In this document: piece by piece, positions 48,937-56,675 of the stretch
Layout: each line of letters opens with the position of its first letter
How positions within the stretch are numbered: the stretch's first letter is position 1
Assembly (NCBI GenBank): GCA_900696595.1
Contig: CAADGT010000103.1
Span: forward strand, 1-56,675
DNA: 56,675 nucleotides
Source: an uncultured Chloroflexota bacterium
GTDB taxonomy: Bacteria; Chloroflexota; Anaerolineae; Anaerolineales; Villigracilaceae
Direction: 5' to 3'
Position numbers and translations under genes: made by a program
Notes under the pieces: generated by a model
Seen by the model: the letters and a program-made list of their open reading frames with translations, nothing else
Databases searched by the model: none
Told to the model about the DNA's origin: nothing

Positions 48937-49386
48937 ATGCGTTGTCCGTATTGCAAACACCACGACTCGAAAGTTTTGGATACCTCTCACGATAGTCACG
49001 GCGGGATCCGCCGCCGCCGCGAGTGTCTGAAGTGCCGCCAGCGCTTCAGCAGTTATGAGCGCCCGATTTTGGCGACGCCGTTGATCATCAAACAGGACGG
49101 CAACCGCGAGGAGTTCGACCGCGAGAAGATGGCGCGCGGTATCCGCATCTCGTGCGCGAAGCGGCCCGTCTCGGCGGCGGACATCGAGCGCATGATCGGG
49201 CAGGTGGAAGTGAAACTGACAAAGATGGGCAAGGCGGAGGTTTCCTCGCGCGTGGTCGGCGATTTGGTGATGGAGACCTTGAAGGAAGTGGATCAGATCG
49301 CATACGTCCGCTATGCGATTGTGTATCTCGGGCTGGACGATTTGCAGTCCATCCGCGGCGAAATAGATCAATTACTCGAAGGTTAA
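48937..49386 (+). CDS. nrdR: Transcriptional repressor NrdR
   Basis: The 149-residue protein has an N-terminal zinc ribbon (C3-x2-C6 and C30-x2-C33) and an ATP-cone (P-L-I-I-K-Q-D-G-N-R-E-E-F-D to I-A-Y-V-R-Y-A-I-V-Y). NrdR represses ribonucleotide reductase genes according to the ATP/dATP state. GGAG lies 10 bases before the ATG. It is directly upstream of the RNR gene, separated by a strong terminator. The downstream RNR lacks an obvious N-terminal ATP-cone, so NrdR may be the main dATP sensor here. Confidence 0.96.
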   Translation: MRCPYCKHHDSKVLDTSHDSHGGIRRRRECLKCRQRFSSYERPILATPLIIKQDGNREEFDREKMARGIRISCAKRPVSAADIERMIGQVEVKLTKMGKAEVSSRVVGDLVMETLKEVDQIAYVRYAIVYLGLDDLQSIRGEIDQLLEG

Positions 49387-49390
49387 TTTG

Positions 49391-49431
49391 AGGCAAAGAC
49401 CCTTCAAGGGGGGAGTGTCTTTGCCTTTTTG
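49391..49431 (+). terminator. Intrinsic terminator after nrdR
   Basis: AGGCAAAGAC (49391-49400) and GTCTTTGCCT (49417-49426) form a perfect 10-bp stem with a further CCCTTCAAGGGG loop helix, then TTTTT. It would insulate nrdR from the RNR gene or work as an attenuator. Confidence 0.85.
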
Positions 49432-49445
49432 TATCTGTCAATTCC

Positions 49446-49487
49446 CGCTCAGGCGGCGTCCCGCCGCCGAGGACGGCGGCTTGAGCG
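49446..49487. repeat. GGACGGCGGC palindrome, family F, before the RNR gene
   Basis: CGCTCAGGCGGCGTCC and GGACGGCGGCTTGAGCG pair imperfectly. The word GGACGGCGGCTT recurs right after the RNR gene at 53451-53462. The RNR ATG lies 29 bp downstream. Confidence 0.55.
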
Positions 49488-49515
49488 ATAGAAAAACTTT
49501 ACAGGAGAACACAAC

Positions 49516-52500
49516 ATGGCAACAAAATCTGCTGATACAAAGATCGTCAAGAACGGCTTGCTGCCCACGCCGCCGATGGCAATGGGACTGCCCAAAGCCT
49601 CCCTGACGGACAACGCGCGCCAGGTGTTGATGAAGCGCTACGTCCGGCGCGGCGACGACGGCAAACCGGCTGAGAACGTCGAGGAGATGTTCTGGCGGGT
49701 GGCGTATCACGTTGCCAAAGTGGAGGAGCAATGGGGCGCGGATGCGCAGGAGCGCGCGGTTGAGTATTACCATTTATTATCCAGCAAGAAATTTTTCCCG
49801 AACTCGCCGACTTTCACCGGGGCGGGAACTCCGCTTGGGCAGTTGGCGGCGTGCTTTGTATTGCCGATCACCGACGATATGGGGCGCGACAGCGCGGGCA
49901 TCTTCCAGACTCTGCGCGACGCGGCGTTGATTCAACAGACAGGCGGGGGGAATGGTTTTTCGTTTTCAAGGCTGAGACCGCAGGGGACGATGGTGCAAAC
50001 TTCGGCGGGTCAGGCGACGGGACCGGTGGGATTCCTGCGCGTGTACGATCATGCCTTTGGGGAGATCGCCCAGGGCGGAACCAGGCGCGGCGCCAATATG
50101 GCGGTTTTGCGCGTGGATCACCCGGATGTGGAGGAGTTCATCGCCTGCAAGACGAATGAAAATCACATCACGAATTTCAATATCTCTGTCGGCATCACGG
50201 ACGCGTTCATGCGGGCGGTTAAGGAAGATAAAGAATGGGAACTGCGCTTCCCGGACCTGGTCGAGATGAAACAAAAGGGATTCAGCGGCACGCTTGAGCA
50301 AGCCGAAGAAGCCGGTATCAAAATCCATACCTATAAGAAAGTTAACGCGCGCGAGTTATTCAACAAGATCGTGAAGCAGGCGCATCACAACGGCGAACCG
50401 GGCGTTTTATTTTTGGATGCGGCGAATCGCGCGAATCCGGTTCCGCATTTATACCCGCTTGAGGCGACGAATCCGTGCTTTGTTGGGTCAACGCGCATTG
50501 CGACAGATTTCGGTCTATTCACAATTCAGGAACTTGCGGAATCCGGCGTGAATTTAATGGTTGCAACTGACGCGCGCGCTCCGCAGGGCGGGCGCGGAAA
50601 GGCGGGCCATAATTTTGGCGTTGCCTATCGCCTTTCCTCTCCGGCTTGGTTGACTCGGGAAAATACGCGCGTTTTGAAAATTACAACCAGGCATGGTTAT
50701 ACAGTCACCGCTACGCCTGACCATAAATTCCTGACGGCGGATAAGGGATACGTGAAATTAGGAGACCTTCAAGAAGGAGACGAGCTCCTTCTGCAATCCG
50801 GCGAAGGCGTCTGGAATCGGAATTACGACCTTCCGAATGTGGAAATGATGCGCGAAAAAATCGCGCTCATGGCGAGAGGCGGCGATCACGCTTCCGGTCA
50901 TACCATTACGCGTTCGGATTTCACACAAAGATATTCCAATCTGCCGACGACCTGGTCTCATGATTTGGGGGTTGTGCTTGGCGCTTTAGTCGGCGATGGT
51001 TGGTTAAGCCCAACAAGCAATTCTCCAGTTGGACTGGTATTTAATTACGAAAGCGAAGAATTGCAGACTCTAGTACACAATACCATGCAGTCCTATTTTG
51101 GGGCTGGACACTTGCATGAACGCGGGTCGGTCCGTCAATTGACCTATGGCAGGCTGCCCTATTTATTTTTTGAATCGCTCGGCGTTCTGCATGCCCGCGC
51201 CCATGAAAAACGAATACCGGCGTCCATTTGGAGCGCCCCACGCGAAGCGGTAATCGGTTTCTTGCAAGGATTATTTACCACTGACGGAACCGTGAATGTA
51301 TCTTCGCATAAAAAATCCTGCTCGATCCGCCTTGCCAGCGCTTCGCTTGAATTGCTGAAGGATACGCAAATACTGCTCCAGAACTTTGGAATTGTCAGCC
51401 GCATTCATAAACGCCGCTCTGATGGTTTCTGCAGACTCCCCAATGGAAAAGGCGGCTTAAAAGAATACTTTACCCATGCGGATTATGAATTGTTGCTGGA
51501 TAAAGCGAACCGCGACGCCTTCACTGAAAAAATCGGCTTTCTTGAAACTGCAAAACAACGCAAGGCGGAGGAATTCATCAACGGCAAGGCGCGCGTATCG
51601 AACATGGAGAATTTCCTTACAACCGTTGTTTCGATCGAAGATGCAGGTTTCGCGGATGTGTACGACTTGACAGAAATGCAGACGCACAGCGTTATCGCCA
51701 ACGGGATTGTGGCGCACCAATGCGGCGAGCAATGGCTTGGCCCTTACGAAAACTGCTGCCTCGGTTCGGTCAATCTCAACGAGCATTGCGGAGCGGATGG
51801 AACTGTGGATTGGGAATCCCTGCGAAAATCCGTTGTGACGGCCACGCGCTTCCTCGACGATGTGGTGGAGGCGAATGCCTACGTCCCGGCGGTGCCGCAG
51901 TTGAAGGAGGCGGCTCATCGCGCCAGGCGCATCGGGCTGGGGATCATGGGGCTTGCGGATTTGATGTATCACGCGGGAGTGCGCTACGGCTCGAAGGAAG
52001 GGCAGGAATTTGGCGCGCAGGTGATGGAATTTGTGCGCTATCACGCCATGCTGACCAGCATTCAACTGGCCGAGGAGCGCGGTCCTTTTCCGGCAATTCA
52101 AGGCTCGATCTACGATATGGACGATATGAAGTGGGAGGCGCCCAAAGCGCTGATCGAGTATCAGAATAACTGGGGCAGGCCCCCCGTCCAGTGGGAGGCG
52201 GTGGTTTCGGGCATCAAGAAGCACGGCATCCGCAACGCCGCGCAGACCACAGTCGCCCCGACCGGAACCATCGCCACGGTGGCGGGATGCGAAGGCTATG
52301 GATGCGAACCCGTCTTCGCGCTGGCGTACATCCGCCATGTGAATGACAACGGCCGCGATTTGCAGTTGACCTATGCCAGCCCGCGTTTTGATCAGGCGTT
52401 GAGGACTCTTGGTCTGGGCGAGGAGAAACGCCAGGAAATTGTCGAGCAGGTCATGCGCGACGGCACATGCCAGCATATTCTTGATCTGCCGCGGCGCATC

Positions 52501-53325
52501 CGCGATACGTTTGCCGTTTCGTCGGACGTGAACGCCGAAGAGCATGTGCGGATGCAAGCCGCTCTGCAAGCCTTTGTGGATAATTCGCTGTCGAAGACGG
52601 TCAATTTTTCTGAAGGCGCGACGGAGGATGATGTGGCAACGGCTTACATGCTGGCATGGGAACTGGGATGCAAAGGCATCACGGTTTATGTGACTGGCTC
52701 GCGCGATAAGGTTGTGCTGGAGACGAAGTCCACGGCGGAGAAGAAAGCGCCTGCGCCCAACGAGTCAAAGGCGGCGCCTGTCATCTGGCATGGGACGAAG
52801 AAATCGCGCCCCAGGGCGCTGACCGGTAAAACATATAACATCGAAACGCCGGTCGGCAAGACCTTCATTACCATCAACGAAAACGGCGGGGAACAGCCTT
52901 TCGAGACTTTTGTGAATACCGCCAAAGCCGGTTCGGAAACCGCCGCTGTTTCCGAAGCGATCGGTCGTTTGGTTTCCTACATCCTGCGCATGGCATCGCC
53001 GGTTGCCCCGCTCGAACGGATGCGCGAAGTGGTCGTGCAGTTAATCGGCATTGGCGGCGGGCGTTCGCTTGGCTTCGGGCTGAACCGCGTGCGGTCGTTG
53101 CCGGACGGCATCGGCCAGGTGCTGGATCAATACCTGCGCGAGAAGAGCGGAATCCCCGCTGAAGAAGCGAAGGGCAATGGCAACGGCGGCGGGCATACCA
53201 TGGAAGAGGAAGCCGCCATGAACAAGATGAAGATCGGCGACCTTTGCCCCGAATGCGGCGAGGCGGCTGTGGTCAATGAGGAGGGATGCAGGAAGTGTTA
53301 TGCCTGTGGGTATAGCGAGTGTTAG
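49516..53325 (+). CDS. nrdJ: B12-dependent ribonucleotide reductase, class II, with intein
   Basis: The 1269-residue precursor becomes 854 residues after removal of a 415-residue intein (321-735). The extein has [16 protein letters not shown]319-P and C736-G-E-Q (the Asn/Cys/Glu radical site), A-P-T-G-T-I-A and a C-terminal Cys-rich tail (C-P-E-C-G, C-R-K-C, C-G-Y-S-E-C) for thioredoxin-type reduction. It reduces ribonucleotides using adenosylcobalamin, independent of oxygen. The start at 49516 has AGGAG; no N-terminal ATP-cone is seen. The enzyme must splice before it can act, because the intein separates N319-P from the catalytic Cys. Confidence 0.95.
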   Translation: MATKSADTKIVKNGLLPTPPMAMGLPKASLTDNARQVLMKRYVRRGDDGKPAENVEEMFWRVAYHVAKVEEQWGADAQERAVEYYHLLSSKKFFPNSPTFTGAGTPLGQLAACFVLPITDDMGRDSAGIFQTLRDAALIQQTGGGNGFSFSRLRPQGTMVQTSAGQATGPVGFLRVYDHAFGEIAQGGTRRGANMAVLRVDHPDVEEFIACKTNENHITNFNISVGITDAFMRAVKEDKEWELRFPDLVEMKQKGFSGTLEQAEEAGIKIHTYKKVNARELFNKIVKQAHHNGEPGVLFLDAANRANPVPHLYPLEATNPCFVGSTRIATDFGLFTIQELAESGVNLMVATDARAPQGGRGKAGHNFGVAYRLSSPAWLTRENTRVLKITTRHGYTVTATPDHKFLTADKGYVKLGDLQEGDELLLQSGEGVWNRNYDLPNVEMMREKIALMARGGDHASGHTITRSDFTQRYSNLPTTWSHDLGVVLGALVGDGWLSPTSNSPVGLVFNYESEELQTLVHNTMQSYFGAGHLHERGSVRQLTYGRLPYLFFESLGVLHARAHEKRIPASIWSAPREAVIGFLQGLFTTDGTVNVSSHKKSCSIRLASASLELLKDTQILLQNFGIVSRIHKRRSDGFCRLPNGKGGLKEYFTHADYELLLDKANRDAFTEKIGFLETAKQRKAEEFINGKARVSNMENFLTTVVSIEDAGFADVYDLTEMQTHSVIANGIVAHQCGEQWLGPYENCCLGSVNLNEHCGADGTVDWESLRKSVVTATRFLDDVVEANAYVPAVPQLKEAAHRARRIGLGIMGLADLMYHAGVRYGSKEGQEFGAQVMEFVRYHAMLTSIQLAEERGPFPAIQGSIYDMDDMKWEAPKALIEYQNNWGRPPVQWEAVVSGIKKHGIRNAAQTTVAPTGTIATVAGCEGYGCEPVFALAYIRHVNDNGRDLQLTYASPRFDQALRTLGLGEEKRQEIVEQVMRDGTCQHILDLPRRIRDTFAVSSDVNAEEHVRMQAALQAFVDNSLSKTVNFSEGATEDDVATAYMLAWELGCKGITVYVTGSRDKVVLETKSTAEKKAPAPNESKAAPVIWHGTKKSRPRALTGKTYNIETPVGKTFITINENGGEQPFETFVNTAKAGSETAAVSEAIGRLVSYILRMASPVAPLERMREVVVQLIGIGGGRSLGFGLNRVRSLPDGIGQVLDQYLREKSGIPAEEAKGNGNGGGHTMEEEAAMNKMKIGDLCPECGEAAVVNEEGCRKCYACGYSEC
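50476..51720 (+). other. Intein with LAGLIDADG homing endonuclease, RIR1 site
   Basis: It starts C321-F-V-G-S-T-R-I-A-T (block A). Block B has T-A-T-P-D-H-K-F-L. The endonuclease motifs are L-G-A-L-V-G-D-G-W (about 488-496) and L-Q-G-L-F-T-T-D-G (about 582-590). Blocks F/G are [21 protein letters not shown], and C736 of the extein is the +1 nucleophile. The last residue is Gln rather than the usual Asn. The two endonuclease aspartates appear intact, so mobility may persist. The insertion is in E-A-T-N-P/C-G-E-Q, the classic RNR intein site. Confidence 0.95.
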
Positions 53326-53564
53326 AGAGCGCCTGCAAGCCCGGTTAACCGATCATCCATTGCAAAACTACCGACAGCCTACCGACAGCCTGCTCTCCGC
53401 GCCGGAAACGGCGCGGGATTTCCCTCATAGATTGCCGCCGTCCACGGCCAGGACGGCGGCTTCGGTATAGATCGCCGACACTTTTACGCTACACTCTAGC
53501 GGCGCGACAATCCCTCGACAAAATGCGATAAAATACCCGCGTTCGATTTTATTAAGGAGATGCG
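53326..53564. repeat. RNR-phosphorylase intergenic region with repeats
   Basis: It holds a tandem duplication CCTACCGACAG/CCTACCGACAG-like (about 53368-53391) and the palindrome GCCGCCGTCC-7-GGACGGCGGC (53434-53460, perfect 10 bp, family F). A possible -10 (GATAAAATA, about 53527) precedes the phosphorylase. No gene is seen. Confidence 0.55.
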
Positions 53565-54860
53565 ATGCGCGCGGTTGACATCATCATCAAAAAACGCGAC
53601 GGAGGGACGCTGACCGCCCAGGAGATTGACTTTTTTGTGCGCGGCTTTACGAACGGGGAGATTCCCGATTACCAGGCTTCCGCCTTTGCCATGGCGGTGT
53701 TGCTCAACGGCATGACCAATTTTGAGACAACCGACCTGACGCTCTCGATGGCGCGCTCCGGCTCGACGCTCGATCTCTCAAAGGTCGTGGACCTCGCCGT
53801 GGACAAGCATTCCTCCGGCGGCGTGGGGGATAAGACCAGCATCGCCGTCATGCCGATGGTCGCGGCTTGCGGCCTGGCTGTCGGGAAGATGTCCGGCCGC
53901 GGACTGGGCTTCAGCGGCGGCACGCTCGACAAACTCGAATCCATCCCCGGCTATCGCGTGGATTTGACCACCGATGAATTTCTCGAACAATTGAAGGAAA
54001 AGGGAATCGTCCTCACCGGGCAATCGCTCGATCTCGCCCCCGCGGATGGAAAACTCTACGCTTTACGCGATGTGACCGGGACAGTTCCCTCCATGCCGTT
54101 GATCGCTTCTTCCATCATGTGCAAGAAGATCGCGGCGGGAGCGCAAGCCATTGTGCTGGATGTGAAAGTGGGCAGGGGCGCGTTCATGCAGACTCTCGAA
54201 GAAGGGCGCGAACTCGCCGAACTCATGGTGGATATCGGAAGACTCGCCGGACGCAAGACCGTCGCCCTGCTTTCGGATATGAACCAGCCCCTCGGCTCGG
54301 CGGTCGGCAATGCGCTCGAAGTGATCGAATCCATCGAGACCCTGCGCGGGCGCGGTCCCGCCGATTTTGTCGAACACTGCCTGCATGTCGCCGCGCATGT
54401 TCTTGTGCTGGGACGGCGCGCAAGCGATTTGGACGAAGGACGGTCGCTTGCCCGGAAATCCATTGCCGACGGCAGCGCGCTCGAAAAACTGCGGATTCTG
54501 GTGGCGGCTCAGGGAGGCGACGCCTCGTATGTGGACGATGTCTCCAGGTTTAAGCGGGCAAAATTTAGGGAGGAGATAAAAACTCCTCGAAGCGGATTCG
54601 TCTCCCAGGTCAACGCCAGAACCGTTGGCGAAGCCTCCGTCGAATTGGGGGCGGGACGCGCCAAAAAGGGCGATCCCATAAACCACGCCGTCGGTTTTCT
54701 GATCTACAAAAAGGTCGGGGATGAAGTGCGGGAGGGCGAGACCTTGTGCGAAGTCCACGCTGACGACGCCGAAAAACTGCAAAAGGCGCGCGAGGCGGTC
54801 CTCTCCGCGTATCAAATCGGCGACGAACCCGTCCCTCCACTGCCGTTATTTTACGAGTAA
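53565..54860 (+). CDS. Pyrimidine-nucleoside / thymidine phosphorylase
   Basis: The 431 residues match the thymidine/pyrimidine-nucleoside phosphorylase family: V-D-K-H-S-S-G-G-V-G-D-K-T near residue 80, S-G-R-G-L-G-F-S-G-G-T-L-D-K-L-E-S-I-P-G (about 108-127) and a C-terminal domain with K-K-G-D. The family motif usually has T-G-G-T; here it is S-G-G-T. It cleaves (deoxy)pyrimidine nucleosides with phosphate. deoA and pdp are not separable by eye, so no symbol is given. AAGGAG lies six bases before the ATG. Confidence 0.94.
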   Translation: MRAVDIIIKKRDGGTLTAQEIDFFVRGFTNGEIPDYQASAFAMAVLLNGMTNFETTDLTLSMARSGSTLDLSKVVDLAVDKHSSGGVGDKTSIAVMPMVAACGLAVGKMSGRGLGFSGGTLDKLESIPGYRVDLTTDEFLEQLKEKGIVLTGQSLDLAPADGKLYALRDVTGTVPSMPLIASSIMCKKIAAGAQAIVLDVKVGRGAFMQTLEEGRELAELMVDIGRLAGRKTVALLSDMNQPLGSAVGNALEVIESIETLRGRGPADFVEHCLHVAAHVLVLGRRASDLDEGRSLARKSIADGSALEKLRILVAAQGGDASYVDDVSRFKRAKFREEIKTPRSGFVSQVNARTVGEASVELGAGRAKKGDPINHAVGFLIYKKVGDEVREGETLCEVHADDAEKLQKAREAVLSAYQIGDEPVPPLPLFYE

Positions 54861-54881
54861 AATAGGGCTGTAGAACAAGTC

Positions 54882-54911
54882 TGTAAAGCAAGCCGGTAGA
54901 CTTGCTTTACA
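54882..54911. repeat. 11-bp perfect hairpin after the phosphorylase
   Basis: TGTAAAGCAAG (54882-54892) and CTTGCTTTACA (54901-54911) over an 8-base loop. The following bases are not T-rich, so termination is uncertain. It ends 20 bases before the next start codon. Confidence 0.6.
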
Positions 54912-54931
54912 ATCAATCACAGGAACAGGTA

Positions 54932-56675
54932 ATGGCAAAAGTATCGTTGCGAATCTATAATCGTGAGATCGAACGCCTTGTCGAACAGGGGCAGAACGAC
55001 GAGGCGGTTGCCCATTGCCGCCACATCCTCAAGACGTTTCCCAAACATCTCGAAACCTACCGCCTGCTCGGCAAAGCCTATCTCGAGTCGCGCCGTTATG
55101 CCGACGCCGTGGAGATTTTTGGTCGCCTGCTCATGGCTGTCCCCGACGACTTCATGGCGCACGTCGGCTTGAGCATCATCCGCGACGAGGAAAACAAACT
55201 CGACGACGCCATCTGGCACATGGAGCGCGCCTTCGAAGTGCAATCCTCCAACGCCGCGATTCAAGGAGAACTGCAAAGGCTGTACGGCAGGCGCGACGGC
55301 ATGGAGCCGCCCAAAGTGCGCATGACACGCGGCGCGCTCGCCCGCGTCTATGCGCGCGGCGAGTTGTACCCGCAAGCCATCGCCGAGATCCGCGCCGTGC
55401 TTGCCTCCGACCCCCAGCGCGTGGATATGCAATTGCTCCTCGCGTATTCCTATTTCAAGGGCGGTCAGCGCGCCGACGCCAGCGACATCTGCGCCCAACT
55501 CCTCAAAGGCTACGCCTATATTTTCGACGCCAACCGCATCATGGTGGACTTGATCCCAGCCTCTGCAGGCGCGGAAAGCACGCAGGTCTATCGTATGCGC
55601 GTGGCTGAACTCGACCCTTATTCAAACTTCGTCAAAGGCTCCATCTTCGAAACCGCCGACGTCCCCGACGCCTCGATCAACCTGGAACGTCTCGAATACA
55701 CAGCCGAAGAATCGCCAACAGGAGAGGAATGGAGCGGCGACACGCTCGGTTTTTCCGCCGTCCCTCCCCTCGGCGCAGGATTGGCGTTGCACGACGAACA
55801 ACCCGATTGGCTTCGCTCCGCGGGGACGGAAGAGCCGCCTCAAGACTCAGCCGCAACGGATTCCCCGTCCCAGGCGGAGGAAGGCATCCCGGACTTTTTG
55901 CGCGCCGCCGGTTGGGGCGCTTCCACCGGCCCCGAAAAACCCACATCCATTTTCGATGAAGAAGAGCCCGCCAGCGAAGGACTTGTGCAGGCAGACATCC
56001 CCGACTGGCTCAAGTCTCAAACTCCGCCGAGCGCGGCGTTGCCGGCCACAGAACCCGCGCCTGGAATCGAAACCCCCGATTATCTCGCCAGCCTCGATAC
56101 CTCTTTCGATCCTTTCGCGGGGGCGTCCGCGCCTGCAAACGATGCGCCGGATTGGTTGAAGAATCTGGGAGAATCGCAAAAGGAAACCAAACCCGCCGAT
56201 TCATCGAGCGAAATGCCGGATTGGTTGAAGAATCTCGGAGAACCTCAGGGAGAATCCGTTTCCGCTTCTTCGAGCGATGACACGCCCGACTGGCTTGCAA
56301 GTCTCGGCGCAACCGCGGCGGCTGGCGCGGATTCGCAAACCGAAGAACCCGCCGCCGAACCTGCAAATCTTCCAGACTGGTTGAAAGCGCCAGAACCGGA
56401 GGCGCCGCTCGCGGAGAAGCCTGTGGAAAACCTCGGCTCGTCGGCTCGGGAACAGGACGACGCTGTAGCGTGGCTTGAATCTCTTGCCGCAAAGCACGGC
56501 GCGAAACCCGAAGAACTCGTCACCGACCCGGACAAACGCAGTGAGACCCCGCCCGAATGGGTGGCTCAAGCCCAAACCATTGGAGGGCAGACCCCCGCTC
56601 CTGGCGTGGAAAACCTCGGCTCGTCGGCTCAGGAACAGGACGACGCTGTAGCGTGGCTTGAATCTCTCGCCGCAA
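54932..56675 (+). CDS. TPR protein with repeated P-D-W-L motifs, 3' truncated
   Basis: The frame opens at ATG 54932 (AGGAACAGG upstream) and runs off the window, 581 residues visible. The first ~215 residues are TPR-like helices (L-V-E-Q-G-Q-N-D-E-A-V-A-H-C, Y-R-L-L-G-K-A-Y-L, A-R-V-Y-A-R-G-E-L-Y-P-Q-A). Then comes a long acidic, low-complexity region with short motifs P-D-W-L, P-D-F-L or P-D-Y-L at about 30-50-residue intervals (at least seven, several followed by K-N-L-G or A-S-L-G) and A-V-A-W-L-E-S-L-A-A. This style is common in Anaerolineae. A scaffold role, with W-L motifs as docking sites, is inference. Confidence 0.85.
   Translation, partial: MAKVSLRIYNREIERLVEQGQNDEAVAHCRHILKTFPKHLETYRLLGKAYLESRRYADAVEIFGRLLMAVPDDFMAHVGLSIIRDEENKLDDAIWHMERAFEVQSSNAAIQGELQRLYGRRDGMEPPKVRMTRGALARVYARGELYPQAIAEIRAVLASDPQRVDMQLLLAYSYFKGGQRADASDICAQLLKGYAYIFDANRIMVDLIPASAGAESTQVYRMRVAELDPYSNFVKGSIFETADVPDASINLERLEYTAEESPTGEEWSGDTLGFSAVPPLGAGLALHDEQPDWLRSAGTEEPPQDSAATDSPSQAEEGIPDFLRAAGWGASTGPEKPTSIFDEEEPASEGLVQADIPDWLKSQTPPSAALPATEPAPGIETPDYLASLDTSFDPFAGASAPANDAPDWLKNLGESQKETKPADSSSEMPDWLKNLGEPQGESVSASSSDDTPDWLASLGATAAAGADSQTEEPAAEPANLPDWLKAPEPEAPLAEKPVENLGSSAREQDDAVAWLESLAAKHGAKPEELVTDPDKRSETPPEWVAQAQTIGGQTPAPGVENLGSSAQEQDDAVAWLESLAA
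56423..56675 (+). repeat. Direct repeat inside the TPR/PDWL gene
   Basis: A 70-bp block (56423-56492) recurs at 56606-56675, cut by the window edge, with only two differences seen. The offset is 183 bp (61 codons), so the frame is kept. It encodes V-E-N-L-G-S-S-A-(R/Q)-E-Q-D-D-A-V-A-W-L-E-S-L-A-A. Confidence 0.9.

Noticed and set aside
51457..52569. 370-codon minus-strand frame across intein end and RNR
   Set aside because: Shadow of the conserved RNR reading frame; no start signal.
1..56675. tRNA or rRNA genes
   Set aside because: I looked for T-loop and acceptor-stem patterns in the gaps between genes and found none.

Overview
The window is a dense bacterial chromosome segment (roughly 57-59% G+C by eye) and most likely comes from an Anaerolineae-type Chloroflexota genome. 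That placement is an inference from gene content. The signs are a B12-dependent ribonucleotide reductase with NrdR, LysM/M23 lipoproteins, toast-rack/LiaF-like membrane proteins, a TPR protein full of P-D-W-L motifs, RNase J, and many short dispersed palindromic repeats between genes. I see no rRNA, tRNA, CRISPR array, phage module or autonomous transposase. The only mobile DNA visible is non-autonomous, MITE-like elements plus one intein.

Layout. 1-885: 3' part of a HinfI/CcrM-type adenine methyltransferase, followed by a MITE-like element. 1.1-7.6 kb: acyltransferase, universal stress protein, GMC-type flavoenzyme, and a P2A-type cation ATPase with a small membrane partner. The ATPase pair lies behind a yybP-ykoY manganese riboswitch with its own promoter and terminator. 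7.9-10.5 kb: two-component system and a small membrane protein, with a 3 x 69 bp tandem array in front of the regulator. 10.8-15.6 kb: adaptor / ATPase / permease export operon in which the ATPase carries a C-terminal cyclic-nucleotide-binding domain. 15.9-18.0 kb: three-gene membrane-protein operon. 18.1-19.6 kb: NifU-like protein, cNMP-binding protein and a TlpA-like thioredoxin. 19.6-24.5 kb: three tandem paralogous LysM/M23 lipoproteins. 24.8-28.6 kb: LysM protein, GAF/HD-GYP protein, dCTP deaminase, DUF1684. 28.7-31.9 kb: ECF transporter (S component, fused EcfA pair, EcfT). 32.0-34.1 kb: divergent thrC/thrB. 34.1-37.1 kb: TerC, methyltransferase, deoxynucleoside-kinase-like protein, PGDYG-like protein. 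37.1-42.3 kb: three-gene cassette described below. 42.5-45.2 kb: RNase J, a 670-bp gene-free stretch with nested repeats, DUF1992. 45.3-48.7 kb: alpha/beta hydrolase-acyl-CoA ligase fusion and a second hydrolase. 48.9-54.9 kb: nrdR, intein-containing class II RNR, pyrimidine-nucleoside phosphorylase. 54.9 kb to the end: TPR/PDWL protein, cut by the window edge.

The best candidate for an undescribed system is the co-directional cassette at 37082-42341. It encodes a C39-like cysteine peptidase with three SH3-like repeats and no signal peptide, a double-SLATT membrane protein with a coiled-coil tail, and a large protein joining a nucleoside-deoxyribosyltransferase-like domain, a TPR/TRAFs-binding-like middle and a SLOG-like Rossmann domain. 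By analogy with nucleotide-signal conflict systems I infer a sensor plus membrane-pore effector, with the peptidase as processor or second effector.

Other notable signals are an intein ending in His-Gln directly before the catalytic Cys of the RNR; a repeat element interrupted by a second element with an exact 7-bp target duplication; a palindrome family whose arms differ between copies but stay complementary; several -10 boxes 6-8 bp from the ATG that suggest leaderless mRNAs; and a structured 5' leader on nrdR. Nucleotide-handling genes (dcd, dNK-like, nrdR/nrdJ, nucleoside phosphorylase, deoxyribosyltransferase-like domain) are unusually frequent.
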